Positions 1-11,189 of a stretch of DNA of 64,000 bases are shown in pieces. The position numbers were made by a program, and so were the translations under genes. The stretch's first letter is position 1. Each line of letters starts with the position of its first letter. Source of the stretch: Cepaea nemoralis. Lineage: Eukaryota; Mollusca; Gastropoda; Stylommatophora; Helicidae. Under the pieces are notes generated by a model, which searched no databases, was not told where the DNA came from, and was given only the letters and a program-made list of their open reading frames with translations. The stretch covers positions 428,001 to 492,000 of the forward strand of contig JACEFZ010004196.1 in the NCBI GenBank assembly GCA_014155875.1, written 5' to 3'.

Positions 1-800
1 ACAAGATATCATCATCAATAACATGTGAACAAGAAGACAATACATCATCATCAATATGTGATCATCATCAATAACATGTGAACAAGAAGACAAACATCAT
101 CATCAATAACATGTGAACAAGAAGACAAGACATCATCATCAATAACATGTGACCAAGAAGACAAACATTATCATCAATAACATGTGAACAAGAAGACAGA
201 CATCATCATCAATAACATGTGAACAAGAAGACAAGATATCATCATCAATAACATGTGAACAAGAAGACAAGACATCATCATCAATAACATGTGAACAAGA
301 AGACAAGACATCATCATCAATAACATGTGAACAAGAAGACAAGACATCATCATCAATAACATGTGAACAAGAAGACAAGACATCATCATCAATAACATGT
401 GAACAAGAAGACAAGACATCATCATCAATAACATGTGAACAAGAAGACAAGACATCATCATCAATAACATGTGAACAAGAAGACAAGACATCATCATCAA
501 TAACATGTGAACAAGAAGACAAGATATCATCATCAATAACATGTGAACAAGAAGACAAGACATCATCATCTATAACATGTGAACAAGAAGACAAACATCA
601 TCATCAATAACATGTGAACAAGAAGACAAGACATCATCATCTATAACATGTGAACAAGAAGACAAGATATCATCATCAATAACATGTGAACAAGAAGACA
701 AGACATCATCATCTATAACATGTGAACAAGAAGACAAACATCATCATCAATAACATGTGAACAAGAAGACAAGACATCATCATCAATAACATGTGAATCA
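1..800. repeat. 36-bp minisatellite, about 21 copies
   Basis: A unit built on 'catcatcatcaataacatg' plus 'tgaacaagaagacaaga' recurs with few substitutions. Some units are 2 bp shorter and a few carry 'ctataacatg'. Because 36 is divisible by 3, long open frames appear on the minus strand (12-residue period), but they are a product of the repeat. The array lies in the presumed 3' part or downstream region of the minus-strand zinc-finger gene. Confidence 0.95.
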
Positions 801-1077
801 ATATGTTCATCATAATCATTAACATGTCTATCAATATGTGTCATCATCATCAATGTCTAAGATTATGTACAATATCAATAATATGCTAAGTGCTAGAATC
901 ATCAATAACATGTCTATAATTTTGTGCCAACATAAAAATGTGTCCATCATCTAAAACACAAGATGAAGAACATTAGAAGTAGAGATGAATATTATGGGCA
1001 AGACATGGGGTGTGTTGCCGTTGACAGCAACAGATAGGATGAGCTGGTTGAGGACCTATGGTCCAATGGGGGATAAA
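801..1077. other. Degenerate repeat edge, no gene seen
   Basis: Decayed copies of the 36-bp unit (cat/tca-rich, 'aacatgtctat') fade out by about 960. The remaining sequence shows no open frame or recognised element before the GAA tract. Confidence 0.6.
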
Positions 1078-1429
1078 AGGCAGAGGAAGAAGAAAAAAAG
1101 GAGCAGCAGCAGCAGAAGAAGAAGAAAAAAAAGAGCAGCAGAAGCAGAAGAAGAAGAAGAAGAAGAAGAAGAAGAAGAAGAAGAAGAAGAAGAAGAAGAA
1201 GAAGAAGAAGAAGAAGAAGAAGAAGAAGAAGAAAAAAAGGAGGATGAGCAGCAACATTAGCAGAAGAATTAAGAAGAAGAAGGAGAAGAAGAAGAAGAAG
1301 AAGAAGAAGAAGAAGAAGAAGAAGAAGAAGAAAAAGAAGAAGAAGAAGAAGAAGAAGAAGAAGAAGAAGAAGAAGAAGAAGAAGAAGAAGAAGAAGAAGG
1401 AGGATGAGCAGCAACATTAGCAGAAGAAT

Positions 1430-1460
<31 letters not shown>

Positions 1461-1560
1461 AAGAAGAAGAAGAAGAAGAAGAAGAAGAAGAAGAAGAAGA
1501 AGAAGAAGAAGAAGAAGAAGAAAAAAAAAGGAGGATGAGCAGCAACATTAGCAGAAGAAT

Positions 1561-1591
<31 letters not shown>

Positions 1592-1847
1592 AAGAAGAAG
1601 AAGAAGAAGAAGAAGAAGAAGAAGAAGAAGAAGAAGAAGAAGAAGAAAAAAAAAAAGGAGGATGAGCAGCAACATTAGCAGAAGAATTAAGAAGAGGAAG
1701 AAGAAGAAGAAGAAGAAAGAAGAAGAAGAAGAGAAGAAGAAGAAGAAGAAGAAGAAGAAGAAGAAGAAGAAGAAGAAGAAGAAGAAGAGAAGAAGAAGAA
1801 GAAGAAAAAAAAAGGAGGATGAGCAGCAACATTAGCAGAAGAATTAA

Positions 1848-1909
<62 letters not shown>

Positions 1910-1945
1910 AGAGGAAGAGAAGAAGAAGAAGAAGAAGAAGAAGAA

Positions 1946-1992
<47 letters not shown>

Positions 1993-1994
1993 AG

Positions 1995-2026
<32 letters not shown>

Positions 2027-2028
2027 AG

Positions 2029-2119
<91 letters not shown>

Positions 2120-2249
2120 AGAAGAAGAAGAAGAAGAAGAAGAAGAAGAAGAAGAAGAAGAAGAAGAAGAAGAAGAAGAAGAAGAAGAAGAAGAAGAAGA
2201 AGAAGAAGAAGAAGAAGAGGAGGATGAGCAGCAACATTAGCAGAAGAAT

Positions 2250-2280
<31 letters not shown>

Positions 2281-2336
2281 AAGAAGAAGAAGAAGAAGAA
2301 AAAAAGGAGGATGAGCAGCAACATTAGCAGAAGAAT

Positions 2337-2367
<31 letters not shown>

Positions 2368-2516
2368 AAGAAGAAGAAGAAGAAGAAGAAGAAGAAGAAG
2401 AAGAAGAAGAAGAAGAAAGAAGCAGCAGCCGCAGAAGAAGAAGCAAAAAAACAAAAAGATGGAGCAGCAGCAGAAGAAGATAAAAAAGGAGAAGGAGCAG
2501 CAACATCAACAGAAGA

Positions 2517-2582
<66 letters not shown>

Positions 2583-2690
2583 AAGAAGAAGAGAAAAAAA
2601 GGAGGAGGTACAGCAGCAGAAAAAGAATAAAGTAGAAGAAGAATAAAGAAGAAGAAAGAAAAAAGAAAGGAGGAAGAGCAACATAAGAAG
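1078..2690. repeat. 1.6-kb GAA/AAG purine tract with interspersed 35-nt spacer units
   Basis: Almost pure (GAA)n on the plus strand. It is interrupted about seven times by the same spacer, beginning 'ggaggatgagcagcaac' and ending 'agcagaagaattaag' (near 1239, 1399, 1530, 1661, 1815, 2218 and 2307, with a diverged copy near 2490). A short (AAT)n run lies at 2519-2553. Long frames of poly-Glu, poly-Lys, poly-Leu or poly-Phe are artefacts. In the transcript direction of the neighbouring minus-strand gene the tract reads as UUC. Confidence 0.97.
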
Positions 2691-2691
2691 G

Positions 2692-2855
2692 CCGGCCCCG
2701 TAGCGAAGGGGTTACAGATGCAGTTTGTAAACCTGCATTGGCAGCAGACCGCCTTGCGTTGGATTTTTTATAAAATGGTATACGTGCCGGTTGTTCAGAA
2801 ACTACTGAACATAAAACCTGCTAAGAGAAAAGGATATGCAACTAACTTTTTTAAA
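2692..2855 (+). mobile_element. SINE-1 copy (tRNA-like head, conserved body)
   Basis: The head 'gtagcgaaggggttac' matches the copy at 57985. The body carries 'aaaatggtat', 'actactgaacataaa' and the end 'aggatatgcaactaac', which mark this family across the window. The middle ('gcaatggcaa') is shortened here. Confidence 0.75.
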
Positions 2856-2929
2856 CAGAAGAAGTAAGAAGGAGAAGAAAGAAGAGGAAGAGGAGGAAGA
2901 GAAGAACATTATTCTAGACAGAAGTTTAC

Positions 2930-4364
2930 CTTTCTCTTGTGGAGTCTGTGAAGTTCTTTTACCATTCTTGATAATCCGTGTCAAGGATACAGCTGGACTT
3001 TTAGATGATCCTTCTGTGTTCTTTGGCTTGATGATGAATTTCTCTTTTTCTGGAATCACTGGAGCACTGAGTGTGGAACTGCTGGCTGAGAATTTTTGTG
3101 TCATGTCTGTTTGTTGAATGCTGTTGCTGCTGCTTGGAATGATACTTACGGCTTGGTTAGAAATAGGAAACTCAACAGAACTGGTTACAGTTATGCTATC
3201 GGCAACATTTGAAGCTTGTGTGGATTGGGTTTCAACGCCCACATTATGGAGGTAATAGCAGTGTGATGCATCTTCATGTGGATCTACTGCAGGAAAGCTG
3301 GCTTCAAGGTCTGTGGGCTGTTGTTGGTTGTGGCTCTTCTTAGGATGTTCTTTACCCAAAGAAAGTTCCATGTTGTTGGTATTGACTCCAGCTGCATTAG
3401 AGGTCCTCTGGTGTGCATTAGTATACAACATTTTAGGCACCATGATTACACTACCATCAACATTTTTATAGATCATAACAATGGAAGGGTTAGTATTTAC
3501 ACAAGAAGTGAGCAAACTCTCATAAGAATCATCATTCTGGGAAAAGAGTGAAGGTTCCTGCTTTATATCAGATGCTGTCACAACTTGAGGATCAATACTG
3601 GGTGTATCTCCTGTGCATATCTGTACTTCATCCAGATTATTTACAACTGGGATTGGTACATTGTCTTTGTGCTGATGAGCGCTCTGATTGGTCAAACCAA
3701 GATGCAGACTGCCATCTGCACTCATCTTATTTTCCATTGCCTCATTTATTGATACGGACATCTTTGATTTAGTGACGCTTAACACTGGGGAACTGAAACT
3801 GGAAATGACCGCAGGGAACTTTTTTATGTTGTTTCTATCTAATGATATCATACTAGCTTGAGTGACATTCTTATGATTGCTCTGAAGTGCAGACAACACT
3901 ACGTTCTGACTTGAGGTACATTTAATCTTCTTAGAATCCACCGATTGTGCACTGCCATTTGTCTGAAAGTCAATCCGCCTTTCCCGTTTATTTTCGGGAG
4001 TAAATATACTTGACACAGCATGAGGCATCTCTGTCTGAGGCTGTTTGCTCGAAGCAGCATGAGGCATCTCTGCTTGAAACTGTTTGCCTTGAATCTGCAT
4101 TAAGGCTGAGATATTTTTATATTCAACACTCTTAGAGACAAACCCAGATGATCCTCCAGCAAAGAACGGCCTCTTCAGACTGGAAACATCTTGGACTGAA
4201 CACCTCTCAGGCAGATCTGCATGAGTTGGTGTTAGCCTGTGTCCGCCGCTTGAAGGGCTGGTAAACACCGCCTTATAGCCACTCACGAGACAAGGGTTTG
4301 TTACAGATGGCAGCTCTGTGGACTTATGGGGCACCTGTGTTGTGACAATATTTCCAGTACTCAC
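2930..4364 (-). CDS. Internal coding exon of a zinc-finger-like nuclear protein (second visible exon)
   Basis: The minus-strand frame is open from an acceptor (polypyrimidine, then CTACAG, just right of 4364) to a donor (GAAAG|GTAAAC, last exon base 2930). It starts in phase 0, which fits the phase-0 end of the exon at 9197, and it ends in phase 1. It encodes 478 residues rich in Ser, Thr, Gln and Asn with no folded domain I recognise. An IKQE sequence fits the psi-K-x-E sumoylation consensus, common in transcription regulators. Two near-identical 'EMPHA' blocks (Q-T/A-EMPHA) show a small internal duplication. After the donor the frame runs into purine-rich intron. The exon has ordinary mixed codon use, unlike the transposon debris around it. 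The function of this part is unknown, and further 3' exons, expected to carry C2H2 fingers if the ZFP64 resemblance holds, are outside the window. Confidence 0.85.
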
Positions 4365-4429
4365 CTGTAGAAGAGAACAATATAAGCTTCAGCTTCACCA
4401 CTGTTACACCAATATAAAAATTCAGTACT

Positions 4430-4604
4430 ATAAAGTACACACTCTAGTCAAAACATTCACACTATACTCAGTCACAATATACTTAATTAATGTATACTCA
4501 GTCACAATTTACTTAATATTTACTCAGTCACAGTATACTCAATATATATACTTGGTCACAATATGCTCAATATATACTCAATCGCAATATACTGTACTAC
4601 TACT
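4430..4604. repeat. Degenerate AT-rich repeat (about 25 bp), resumed at 5455-5520
   Basis: Units based on 'actcagtcacaatatactt' occur about seven times. Similar sequence ('gcagtcacaatattcat', 'caaccacaatag') continues right of 5455. This suggests the NA-A element between was inserted into the array. Confidence 0.7.
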
Positions 4605-5450
4605 GACACCTTGCCACCTTGACAGATGATAGTTTATTACATTGTGCTACAATAAAAAGCATAATAGCTACAACCCATTGTGATAGCGAATATGACTGAT
4701 CAGACCAATTTGCATGGTCAAGACCAGGGATGGTGTTATACCTTTCCATAGCACAAAGCCTGGGCTGTATTGTAGAGACCATGTGTTGCCTATGCAGCAT
4801 GATCCCTCTTTCAGCCTGCCTAGTTTACTCAAGGCCGGTCTCTCTGGCCGAGGGGTTAAACGACTTTCTCCGTAATTCTGTTTATCCATGCAGGGTAACG
4901 CAGCGCGTGAGAATTGGAAGCGGTTCTCTCTGCATTGGTGACTTGCGGGATAAATGAGCCAGCCGTTCAGAAAGCAATGGCAAACTACTGAGCGTAATCT
5001 TGCCAAGAAATCAACAATCAGCTGAAAGATGCTGATGTTGACAGCAATGTCCTGTAAAGGATATGCGAATTTAAAAAAAAAGTTTACTCCAGAGGAAAGT
5101 TAACACCAATACATCTGGAAAAAGGCAAGCTGCAGAAGCTGCTGGATGAGCAAAGCAATGCTTTAACTGTCTGCCTGTCAGAACTTCGATCCCATACCAG
5201 TTGCCAACCAAGGCTTAGGGCCTGGTCTGCCCTGTCATGACATTTAGTCTTTAGGTTGCATTTCCTCACACCAGGAAAAGGCTTGTACTCGCACCAGGAT
5301 AAGGCTTGCACTCCTCAGCCCAAAGCTGTTGGCACAATGTGGGAATATCAGGAATGGTGAGCACCACCCACCATTCAGCGCTAACAGAAAGCAGGTAATA
5401 TCATCTACAGTCATATGGTAGCTCATCAATATCTAAGAACTGATGGTGTC
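4605..5450 (-). mobile_element. NA-A element (short non-autonomous relative of LINE-A), split by a SINE-1
   Basis: Read on the minus strand, it starts near 'gagctaccatatgactgtag', runs through 'gggatcatgctgcat' and 'gctttgtgctatgga', then passes 'ccctggtcttgacc' into about 120 bp that match the 3' end of LINE-A. That part covers 'attggtctgatcagtca', 'tgggttgtagctattatgc' and 'aaactatcatctgtcaagg'. It therefore carries both the leader found upstream of LINE-A and its 3' terminus. A SINE-1 inserted at 4831-5080. Confidence 0.8.
4831..5080 (+). mobile_element. SINE-1 copy nested in NA-A, with 9-bp target duplication
   Basis: 'agtttactc' at 4822-4830 is repeated at 5081-5089, directly flanking the element. 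The head 'ctctggccgaggggttaaac' is tRNA-like. The body has 'gcaatggcaaactactgag' and 'tcctgtaaaggatatgc', and the end is A-rich. This is a clean retroposed insertion, younger than the NA-A host copy. Confidence 0.88.
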
Positions 5451-5522
5451 AAACTATACTATATATACGCAGTCACAATATTCATATTTTATTTAATTAA
5501 TATATAATCAACCACAATAGGC

Positions 5523-5770
5523 TTGTTCACAAGTATAATTAATCAGATCTTCTTTGATGTAGCACCAGTGCTTGTTGTTGATGGTGCTGACTTTCTCATG
5601 AGATGGTTGAACCATTTGATCTTCTGCCCTTCAATATATGAGGCACAAAGTGTTGATCCCATTGTTTGTCTGATAACATCATTTCTTACACCATCTCGGA
5701 GAGTTAAGTTGGCAGCTCTGCTCAAACATCTCATCTCGCAGGTATTGATTTTGCATAAGTGTGATTTGGA
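5523..5770 (-). mobile_element. LINE reverse-transcriptase C-terminal fragment
   Basis: The minus-strand frame (5830-5543) encodes 'CEMRCLSRAANLTLRDGVRN' followed by 'QKIKWFNHLMR'. This is the typical sequence after the polymerase domain of RTE-like LINEs. It is truncated at both ends and joined to an NA-A copy on the right. A similar 75-bp piece sits at 16590-16660. Confidence 0.7.
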
Positions 5771-5774
5771 TAAT

Positions 5775-6215
5775 GTTAGCGATGAATGTTGGTTGGCGCT
5801 CACCAAACCCGACACCTCACATTGTGCCAACAGCTTCGGGCAGAGGAGTGCAATTGGGAGGGTACAAGCCTTACCCTAGCACGAGGAAATGCAACCTAAA
5901 GACTAAATGTCATGACAGGGCAGACCAGGCCCTAAGCCTTGGTCGACAACTGGTCTAGGACGGAAGCTCCGACAGGCGGACAGTTAGAGCATTGCTTTGC
6001 TGATCCGGCAGCTTCTACTGCTTGTCTTATTCCAGACATATTGGTGTTACCTGTCCTCTGGAGTAAACTAGACAGGCCAAGAGAGGGATCATGCTGCATG
6101 GGCAACACATGGTCTCTACAGTTCAGCCCAGGCTTTGTGTTATGGAGAGGTATAACTCCATTTTACAAACTGTTGTCTGTCAAGGTGGCCAGGTGTCAGT
6201 CAGTCAGTCAGTCGA
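5775..6215 (+). mobile_element. NA-A element, plus strand, 5' truncated
   Basis: It runs from 'cacattgtgccaacagcttc' through 'gggatcatgctgcatgggc' and 'gctttgtgttatggag' to the LINE-A-like tail 'aaactgttgtctgtcaaggt', ending in a (cagt)n run. It lacks the finger-coding part of the LINE-A tail, so it has a shorter 3' end than the copy at 4605. Confidence 0.75.
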
Positions 6216-6440
6216 TTTGGATAATGACATTTGTAGCATAGGGTAGCATGTGTGATTATGGTAAACACATTTGGATTCTAGCCTGTGCTACAGAGTTTGT
6301 GCACTGTACCATGCAGTGTCCAGGTGAGGATGTTATGTCACCTCTGATAGATGAAAATGATTTGCTTTAGCAGGGATTACATCCTTAGTCAGCTGATTGG
6401 GAGACAGGTATTGTAAATGCTTGGTGACCAGCTTATCATT
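6216..6440. other. Intron stretch, nothing recognised
   Basis: Mixed-composition sequence without an open frame, array or transposon signature that I can identify. Confidence 0.5.
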
Positions 6441-7235
6441 GACAATGTCAATGATGATTTATAACAAGCAGACAGGCCATATCAGTTATCAGTTGGGGTA
6501 TCTTCATTGCACTCCGGACAGGTCCTTAGGTGCTCAGATCCTCCCCCCAGCATATGCATCAGCGTCCGGTGGCTAATAGTGCCAGTTCTGTGTTGGTTGA
6601 CGAGGCACCTCGTTTTCCCAATGTATCTCTCGCGTCTGGCTGTGCTGATTCTTACTCCCAAGTCTTTTATCCTGGACAGCGATGTGGATTCACTGACGTC
6701 AAAGTCCTCTGTTCTCGCCATATCTTTAAGGACATTAATAACATTGGTATGATCCATGGACTGGCCATCTACAGGGGGTGCAGAGCCAGCCAGTTTATCA
6801 GCTCGTTCATTTCCCTCGACTCCCGCATGTCCCGGGATGAAGATGAGCAACATCTTTACGGACAACAGGCTTCCGCAGCAACTCAGTCCACTGTCTATGT
6901 ACAGATCCAGCTTCAACCTTCTAAATCATGCTCATTGAATCACTTAGTACACACACGTTGGTATAATGCTGTGATTCCAGCCATATGAAAGCCTGTGTAA
7001 CTGCCATCACCTCCATTGTCATGCTGCTTGTGGTCATAGAGTGGGCACCACTGGATTCTTGAATGGTTCGGCCTGCTGAACGGGCTGTAAATGCCCATGC
7101 AACTTCTCTGCTGCTTTACAATAGATCATCTGTATAGATGAGCACTTCGGGGCTATCTGAGTGTTCATAGATGAGCGCGTTGACCTCTGCATTGACAGCG
7201 GCAGGGTTCTGCTCTATGCACCATCTGTCGAGTAT
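6440..7235 (-). mobile_element. LINE-C fragment: RNase H domain and C-terminal zinc-knuckle region
   Basis: The minus-strand frame (6916-6482) reads 'FIPGHAGVEGNERADKLAGS', the hallmark end of the RNase H domain found in I/Jockey-like LINEs. It is followed by 'CLVNQHRTGTISHRTLMHML' and 'HLRTCPECNEDT', the cysteine-rich tail. Further right, minus-strand RNase H sequence continues with frameshifts ('IYTDDLL' near 7120). It is broken and 5' truncated, and lies in the intron of the zinc-finger gene. Confidence 0.85.
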
Positions 7236-8935
7236 GATAATGCAGGAGAAAAAGGCCATATAATTCCATAGACATGTATGAAGAAGAATTCTATAGACAT
7301 TGTGCACAAAGAAGAGTTCTAAAGACGTGTAAGATGAAGAAGAATTATATAGAATTCTTCTTCTTCTCCAGGCACAATGTCTGAAGCCTTCTTCTTCAAA
7401 CACAATATCTAAAGAATCCTTCTTATTTGTGGACAAAGAGTTCGATAGACATTACACACAGAAGAGTTCTACAGACATTGTGTAAAAAAAAAAGAAATAT
7501 TAAATAGACATGCATGAAGAATCATACACACATTGTGCATAAAGAAGAATTCCATAGACAATTTGTAAGAAGAATTTTTAAGGTATTCTACAGAAAGAAG
7601 AATTCTATAGATATTGTGTAAGAAGAAGAAGAATTCTACAGACATTAGGCATGAAGAAGGTTTCTATAGATATTGTGTAACGAAGAAGAAGAATTCTATA
7701 GATATTGTGCAACAAGAAGAATTCTACAGACATTAGGCATGAAGAAGGTTTCTATAGATATTGTGTGACGAAAAACAAGAATTCTATAGATATTGTGTAA
7801 CAAGAAGAAGAATTCTACAGACATTAAGCATGAAGAAGGTTTCTATAGATATTGTGTGACGAAGAAGAAAAATTCTATAGATATTGTGCAACAAGAAGAA
7901 TAATTCTACAGACATTAGGCATGAAGACGGTTTCTATAGATATTGTGTGACGAAGAAGAAGAATTCTATAGATATTGTGCAACAAGAAGAATAATTCTAC
8001 AGACATTAAGCATGAAGAAGGTTTCTATAGATATTGTGTGATGAAAAAGAAGAATTCTATAGATATTGTGCAACAAGAATAATAATTCTACAGACATTAG
8101 GCATGAAGAAGGTTTCTATAGATATTGCGTGACGAAAAAGAAGAATTCTATAGATATTGTGTAACAAGAAGAAGAATTCTACAGACACCATGCATGAAGG
8201 TTTCTATAGATAGTGTTTAACAAAGAAGAAGAATTCTATGTACTGTGATCGAGGGGAAGAGAGGCAGACCAAGAGAAATGATGCTGGATGGATTGAGACG
8301 GTGGCACGGAGGAATGTCAGCAGCAGAGCTGATCCAGAAAACCAAAGGCCAAGATCTGTGGAGAGCCATGAATGCCTACGCCAGCTGGCAGGGCACTTGA
8401 TGATGATGATTGTGTAACAAGAAGAAGAATTCTATAGACAATTGTACATGAAGAAGATTTCTATAGATTGTATATAACAAGAATAATAATCCTACAGACA
8501 CTGCATGAAGAAGGTTTCTATAGATATTGTGCAACAAAGAAGAAGAATCCTATAGATGTGTAACATGAAGAATTCTACAGACAATTGTACATGAAGAATT
8601 CTATAGATGTGTTGCAAGAAGAAGAATTCTACAGACATTTTTCATGAAGAATAATTCTATAGATATTGTGTAAGAAGAAGACAAATTCTATAGATAGTTT
8701 GTAAGATAAATAAGCACAATTTTATAGATTTGTAAAAAGAAGAAAATTCTGTAGACACTGTGTATGAAGAAGACTTCAGGCATTGTGCCTGAAGAAGAAG
8801 AATTTGATAGACATGGACTACAACGATACAGAATTCTGTAAACTTTGTGCACAAAGAAGAATAAGACAGACACTTATTGGAAATAACAATCAATAGGAAA
8901 GTTTTAAATTCTATGAAGAAGAATTCTATAGACAT
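7235..8935. repeat. About 30-bp minisatellite organised in ~90-bp higher-order units
   Basis: The core 'gaagaattctatagatattg' alternates with 'ctacagacattaggcatgaa' and 'gaaggtttctatagatattg'. Between about 7630 and 8200 the three-part ~90-bp unit is regular, with about seven copies. The flanks are more decayed. An RTE tail is inserted at 8239-8410. Confidence 0.9.
8239..8410 (+). mobile_element. 5'-truncated RTE (LINE-B type) 3' end inserted in the array
   Basis: It begins at 'gatcgaggggaagagaggca', passes 'gagatctg'-like and 'gccatgaatgcctacgcc', and ends 'gggcacttgatgatgatgat'. It matches the last ~170 bp of LINE-B (33735-33909). The array resumes immediately on both sides. Confidence 0.88.
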
Positions 8936-9196
8936 TGTTTATAAAGACAGCATTTCACAAGACAGTCACATGGAGAAAGATCAACTGTTAACATCCAATT
9001 TTCTGACTTCTCACTTGCTGATGGGACAGCTGTACCACAGAAAACAATTTCACTGGGAAACTTAGTGTAAAATGTGCAACATTCAAATTAAAATAACCCA
9101 ACTTGTCATAGGCTAATGTGGTAACTGTACCACAGAACAGTACAATTTCACAGGGACAATTAAATGGCAAATTATCAACAGTTCAAGGTAAATTAC
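8936..9196. other. Intron with an imperfect ~120-bp duplication
   Basis: 'gtaccacagaaaacaatttc' near 9030 and 'gtaccacagaacagtacaat' near 9127 start two related segments ('actt(a/g)tcata', 'aattaaa'). There is no coding capacity. The donor of the exon at 9197 (CAG|GTAATT) lies at its right edge. Confidence 0.5.
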
Positions 9197-10620
9197 CTGA
9201 CTCTTCACTTGCCGCTGTGACTCCATGTTTTGACCCCTAACACTACAAGATGGGGTAGCTCTCACTGAAGAAGATGACAAAAGATCATCAGAAATTCCTT
9301 GCAATCGTTCTCGTTTCTCAACAGAGATCCTTCTCTTATTGCTGATACTTGATTCTCTCTTCACTTTGATAATTGGTGCACTTGCTGTATTTTCTCTGAT
9401 GTACCCATGAATGCTGTCGAGGTCACCATTAAACATTTTGCAGATATCTGCTTGAGACACAACTGAGCTTGCATCGAGAAAGGAAGTTTTAACTACATCC
9501 TGCACAGACTCTGTTACCGTGGTAACAGCTTGCCCTGTGCTGACGTTTAGAATTAATTTAAAACCTTCCTGCTGATTCTTCTTTCCAAACATGGCGGCCG
9601 AGATCTGACCCACTTCTAAATCCTCGGGACAAGGGGCTGAGTTATTTGAAGCAAAAGTCAATTCTGAGTCGTTATAAAATGTCGAACTAGTTCCTGACTT
9701 CAGGAGACCAGACCCTACATTGTCTTGGCAGATGAACATCAGATCATTCTGCTGTTCATCATGATCAAAGTTCATATAGGACTTTTTGGAACTGACACTC
9801 GCACACACAGCTGCACTATTAAACACGTCAGGCATGTGGTTGCACTGGTCAGCTTTTGCATGTGCATCGCTCCATATTGACCCAGTGCTGAAGTCTGACA
9901 ACGATTTGCTTTCTGCATCATGGGCAAATTTGTGGTCAGTTCTGACCGATGAGGCAAACGATTTAGGGCTCATAACATACACAGCTATATTGTCTGCTGA
10001 TATTTCAACATGATTTCTGGATTCATCTACAACATTTTCAGCTTTCACTGACTCCTTTGTATGTGGAACAACCTTTGATTCAAGTGATAATTCACCTTCA
10101 TTGTTAACAACATTTGCTGAAACTGTCTCTTCCTGGATATCAGAATCTGTAGGCCAAGAGTAAGAATACGAGCCAGTTACATCTAAGCTCTTGTGTTCAA
10201 ACACTGCTGCTGACTTTAATGCATGAGAAAAATGACTAGAATCCTTCTTGGCACAATCTGGCATTGAATATTCTGAAGTGGGTAAGACAGATGACAGAGA
10301 TATCTGTATAGATGATGCCGCTGATATATCTGTAGTTTCTAAACTATCTCCAGATGCAGCTGAGGAGCATGGGTAAGTTTCATTATGGAACTCAGTGCCT
10401 GATAAATGTAACTGCAATGCATCAGAAGAATGCAAATGTTGAATGAACTGTCCTGCTAAATTTGCTAGTTCCGATACTTGCCCTTGATTTCTTGCAGCTG
10501 AAAGATAACATTCTTTTTTATGCTGAATAAATTTATATATGTCATTAAATTGTGATCGACATGCTCCACAGATATGAATATCCAGAATGCAGTCTTCTGA
10601 CGTCATTCTCGAGCTCCAAC
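9197..10620 (-). CDS. N-terminal coding exon of a zinc-finger protein (ZFP64-like first finger)
   Basis: The minus-strand frame is bounded by an acceptor (CCTTAG, just right of 10620) and a donor (CAG|GTAATT, last base 9197), ending in phase 0. The likely start is the ATG at 10606 (MTSEDC), with A at -3. The frame is also open back to the acceptor, so an upstream coding exon cannot be excluded. From that Met, residues 13-33 form a C2HC finger (C13-x2-C16-x12-H29-x3-C33, 'DIHICGACRSQF'), close to the degenerate N-terminal finger I associate with the ZFP64 family. The remaining ~440 residues are acidic and Ser-rich, with a VKRE sumoylation-type site and a basic 'NKRRISVEKRERLQ' near the end that could be a nuclear localisation signal. 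With the next exon it gives at least 948 residues. The family assignment is an inference from one finger. Confidence 0.85.
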
Positions 10621-10714
10621 CTAAGGAAGTGAACAATGAAAGATGTGTCATTATTATAATAAACTACAGAGTATATATAAGAAATGAACTTAGCAAAGTA
10701 GCTTTTAAAACAAG
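10621..10714. other. Upstream intron or flank
   Basis: AT-rich with no exon recognised. It starts with the acceptor polypyrimidine of the exon ending at 10620. Confidence 0.5.
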
Positions 10715-10852
10715 TTAGTTGCATATCCTTTACATGATGTGGCAGTCAACCCCAGTGTTTTGTTTTTTTTTAAAAACTATTTTGTGATTTCTTGGCAAAT
10801 TTACATTCAGTGGTTTGCCATTGCTTTCTAATAATTGCACTCATACCTTTGT
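10712..10852 (-). mobile_element. SINE-1 fragment, minus strand
   Basis: Complementary sequence contains 'gcaatggcaaaccactgaat', 'tttgccaagaaatcacaaaa' and 'gtaaaggatatgcaactaac', as in the other SINE-1 copies. The head is missing or decayed. Confidence 0.78.
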
Positions 10853-11189
10853 ATGGGAACCAATGCAAGGCCGTCTGCTTTCAAATCGACTGAAGCTGTG
10901 TTTTGAATGTGGTATTTAGGATTACAAATTGTTTGAGTAACCTCTTCATCACAAAACCGGTAGCTGCTTAATAGAAAACTACTAGAATTCAACATGTACC
11001 ATCCCAATGTGGTGTACCAGAATGAGAATGCAGATGAACAAGTTATCCGGACTTCCAGAAAAGAACAGAACCAGACCAAACATCTTCTTCTTCTTCTGCA
11101 TTCATCCAGAGTTTTTTTCGAATGTGATTGTGTTGTGCCTGTTTACAGCGAGCTGCGATACTGCGCCTTTAGATTGACACATCCGACTT

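Noticed and set aside
985..2684. Long poly-Glu, poly-Lys, poly-Leu and poly-Phe frames
   Set aside because: They are translations of a GAA microsatellite and have no coding features beyond it.
10828..11079. Possible upstream exon of the zinc-finger gene (minus frame with donor-like 'caaag|gtatga')
   Set aside because: Its phase at that donor does not fit the phase-1 start of the exon at 10620, and it overlaps a SINE-1 fragment.
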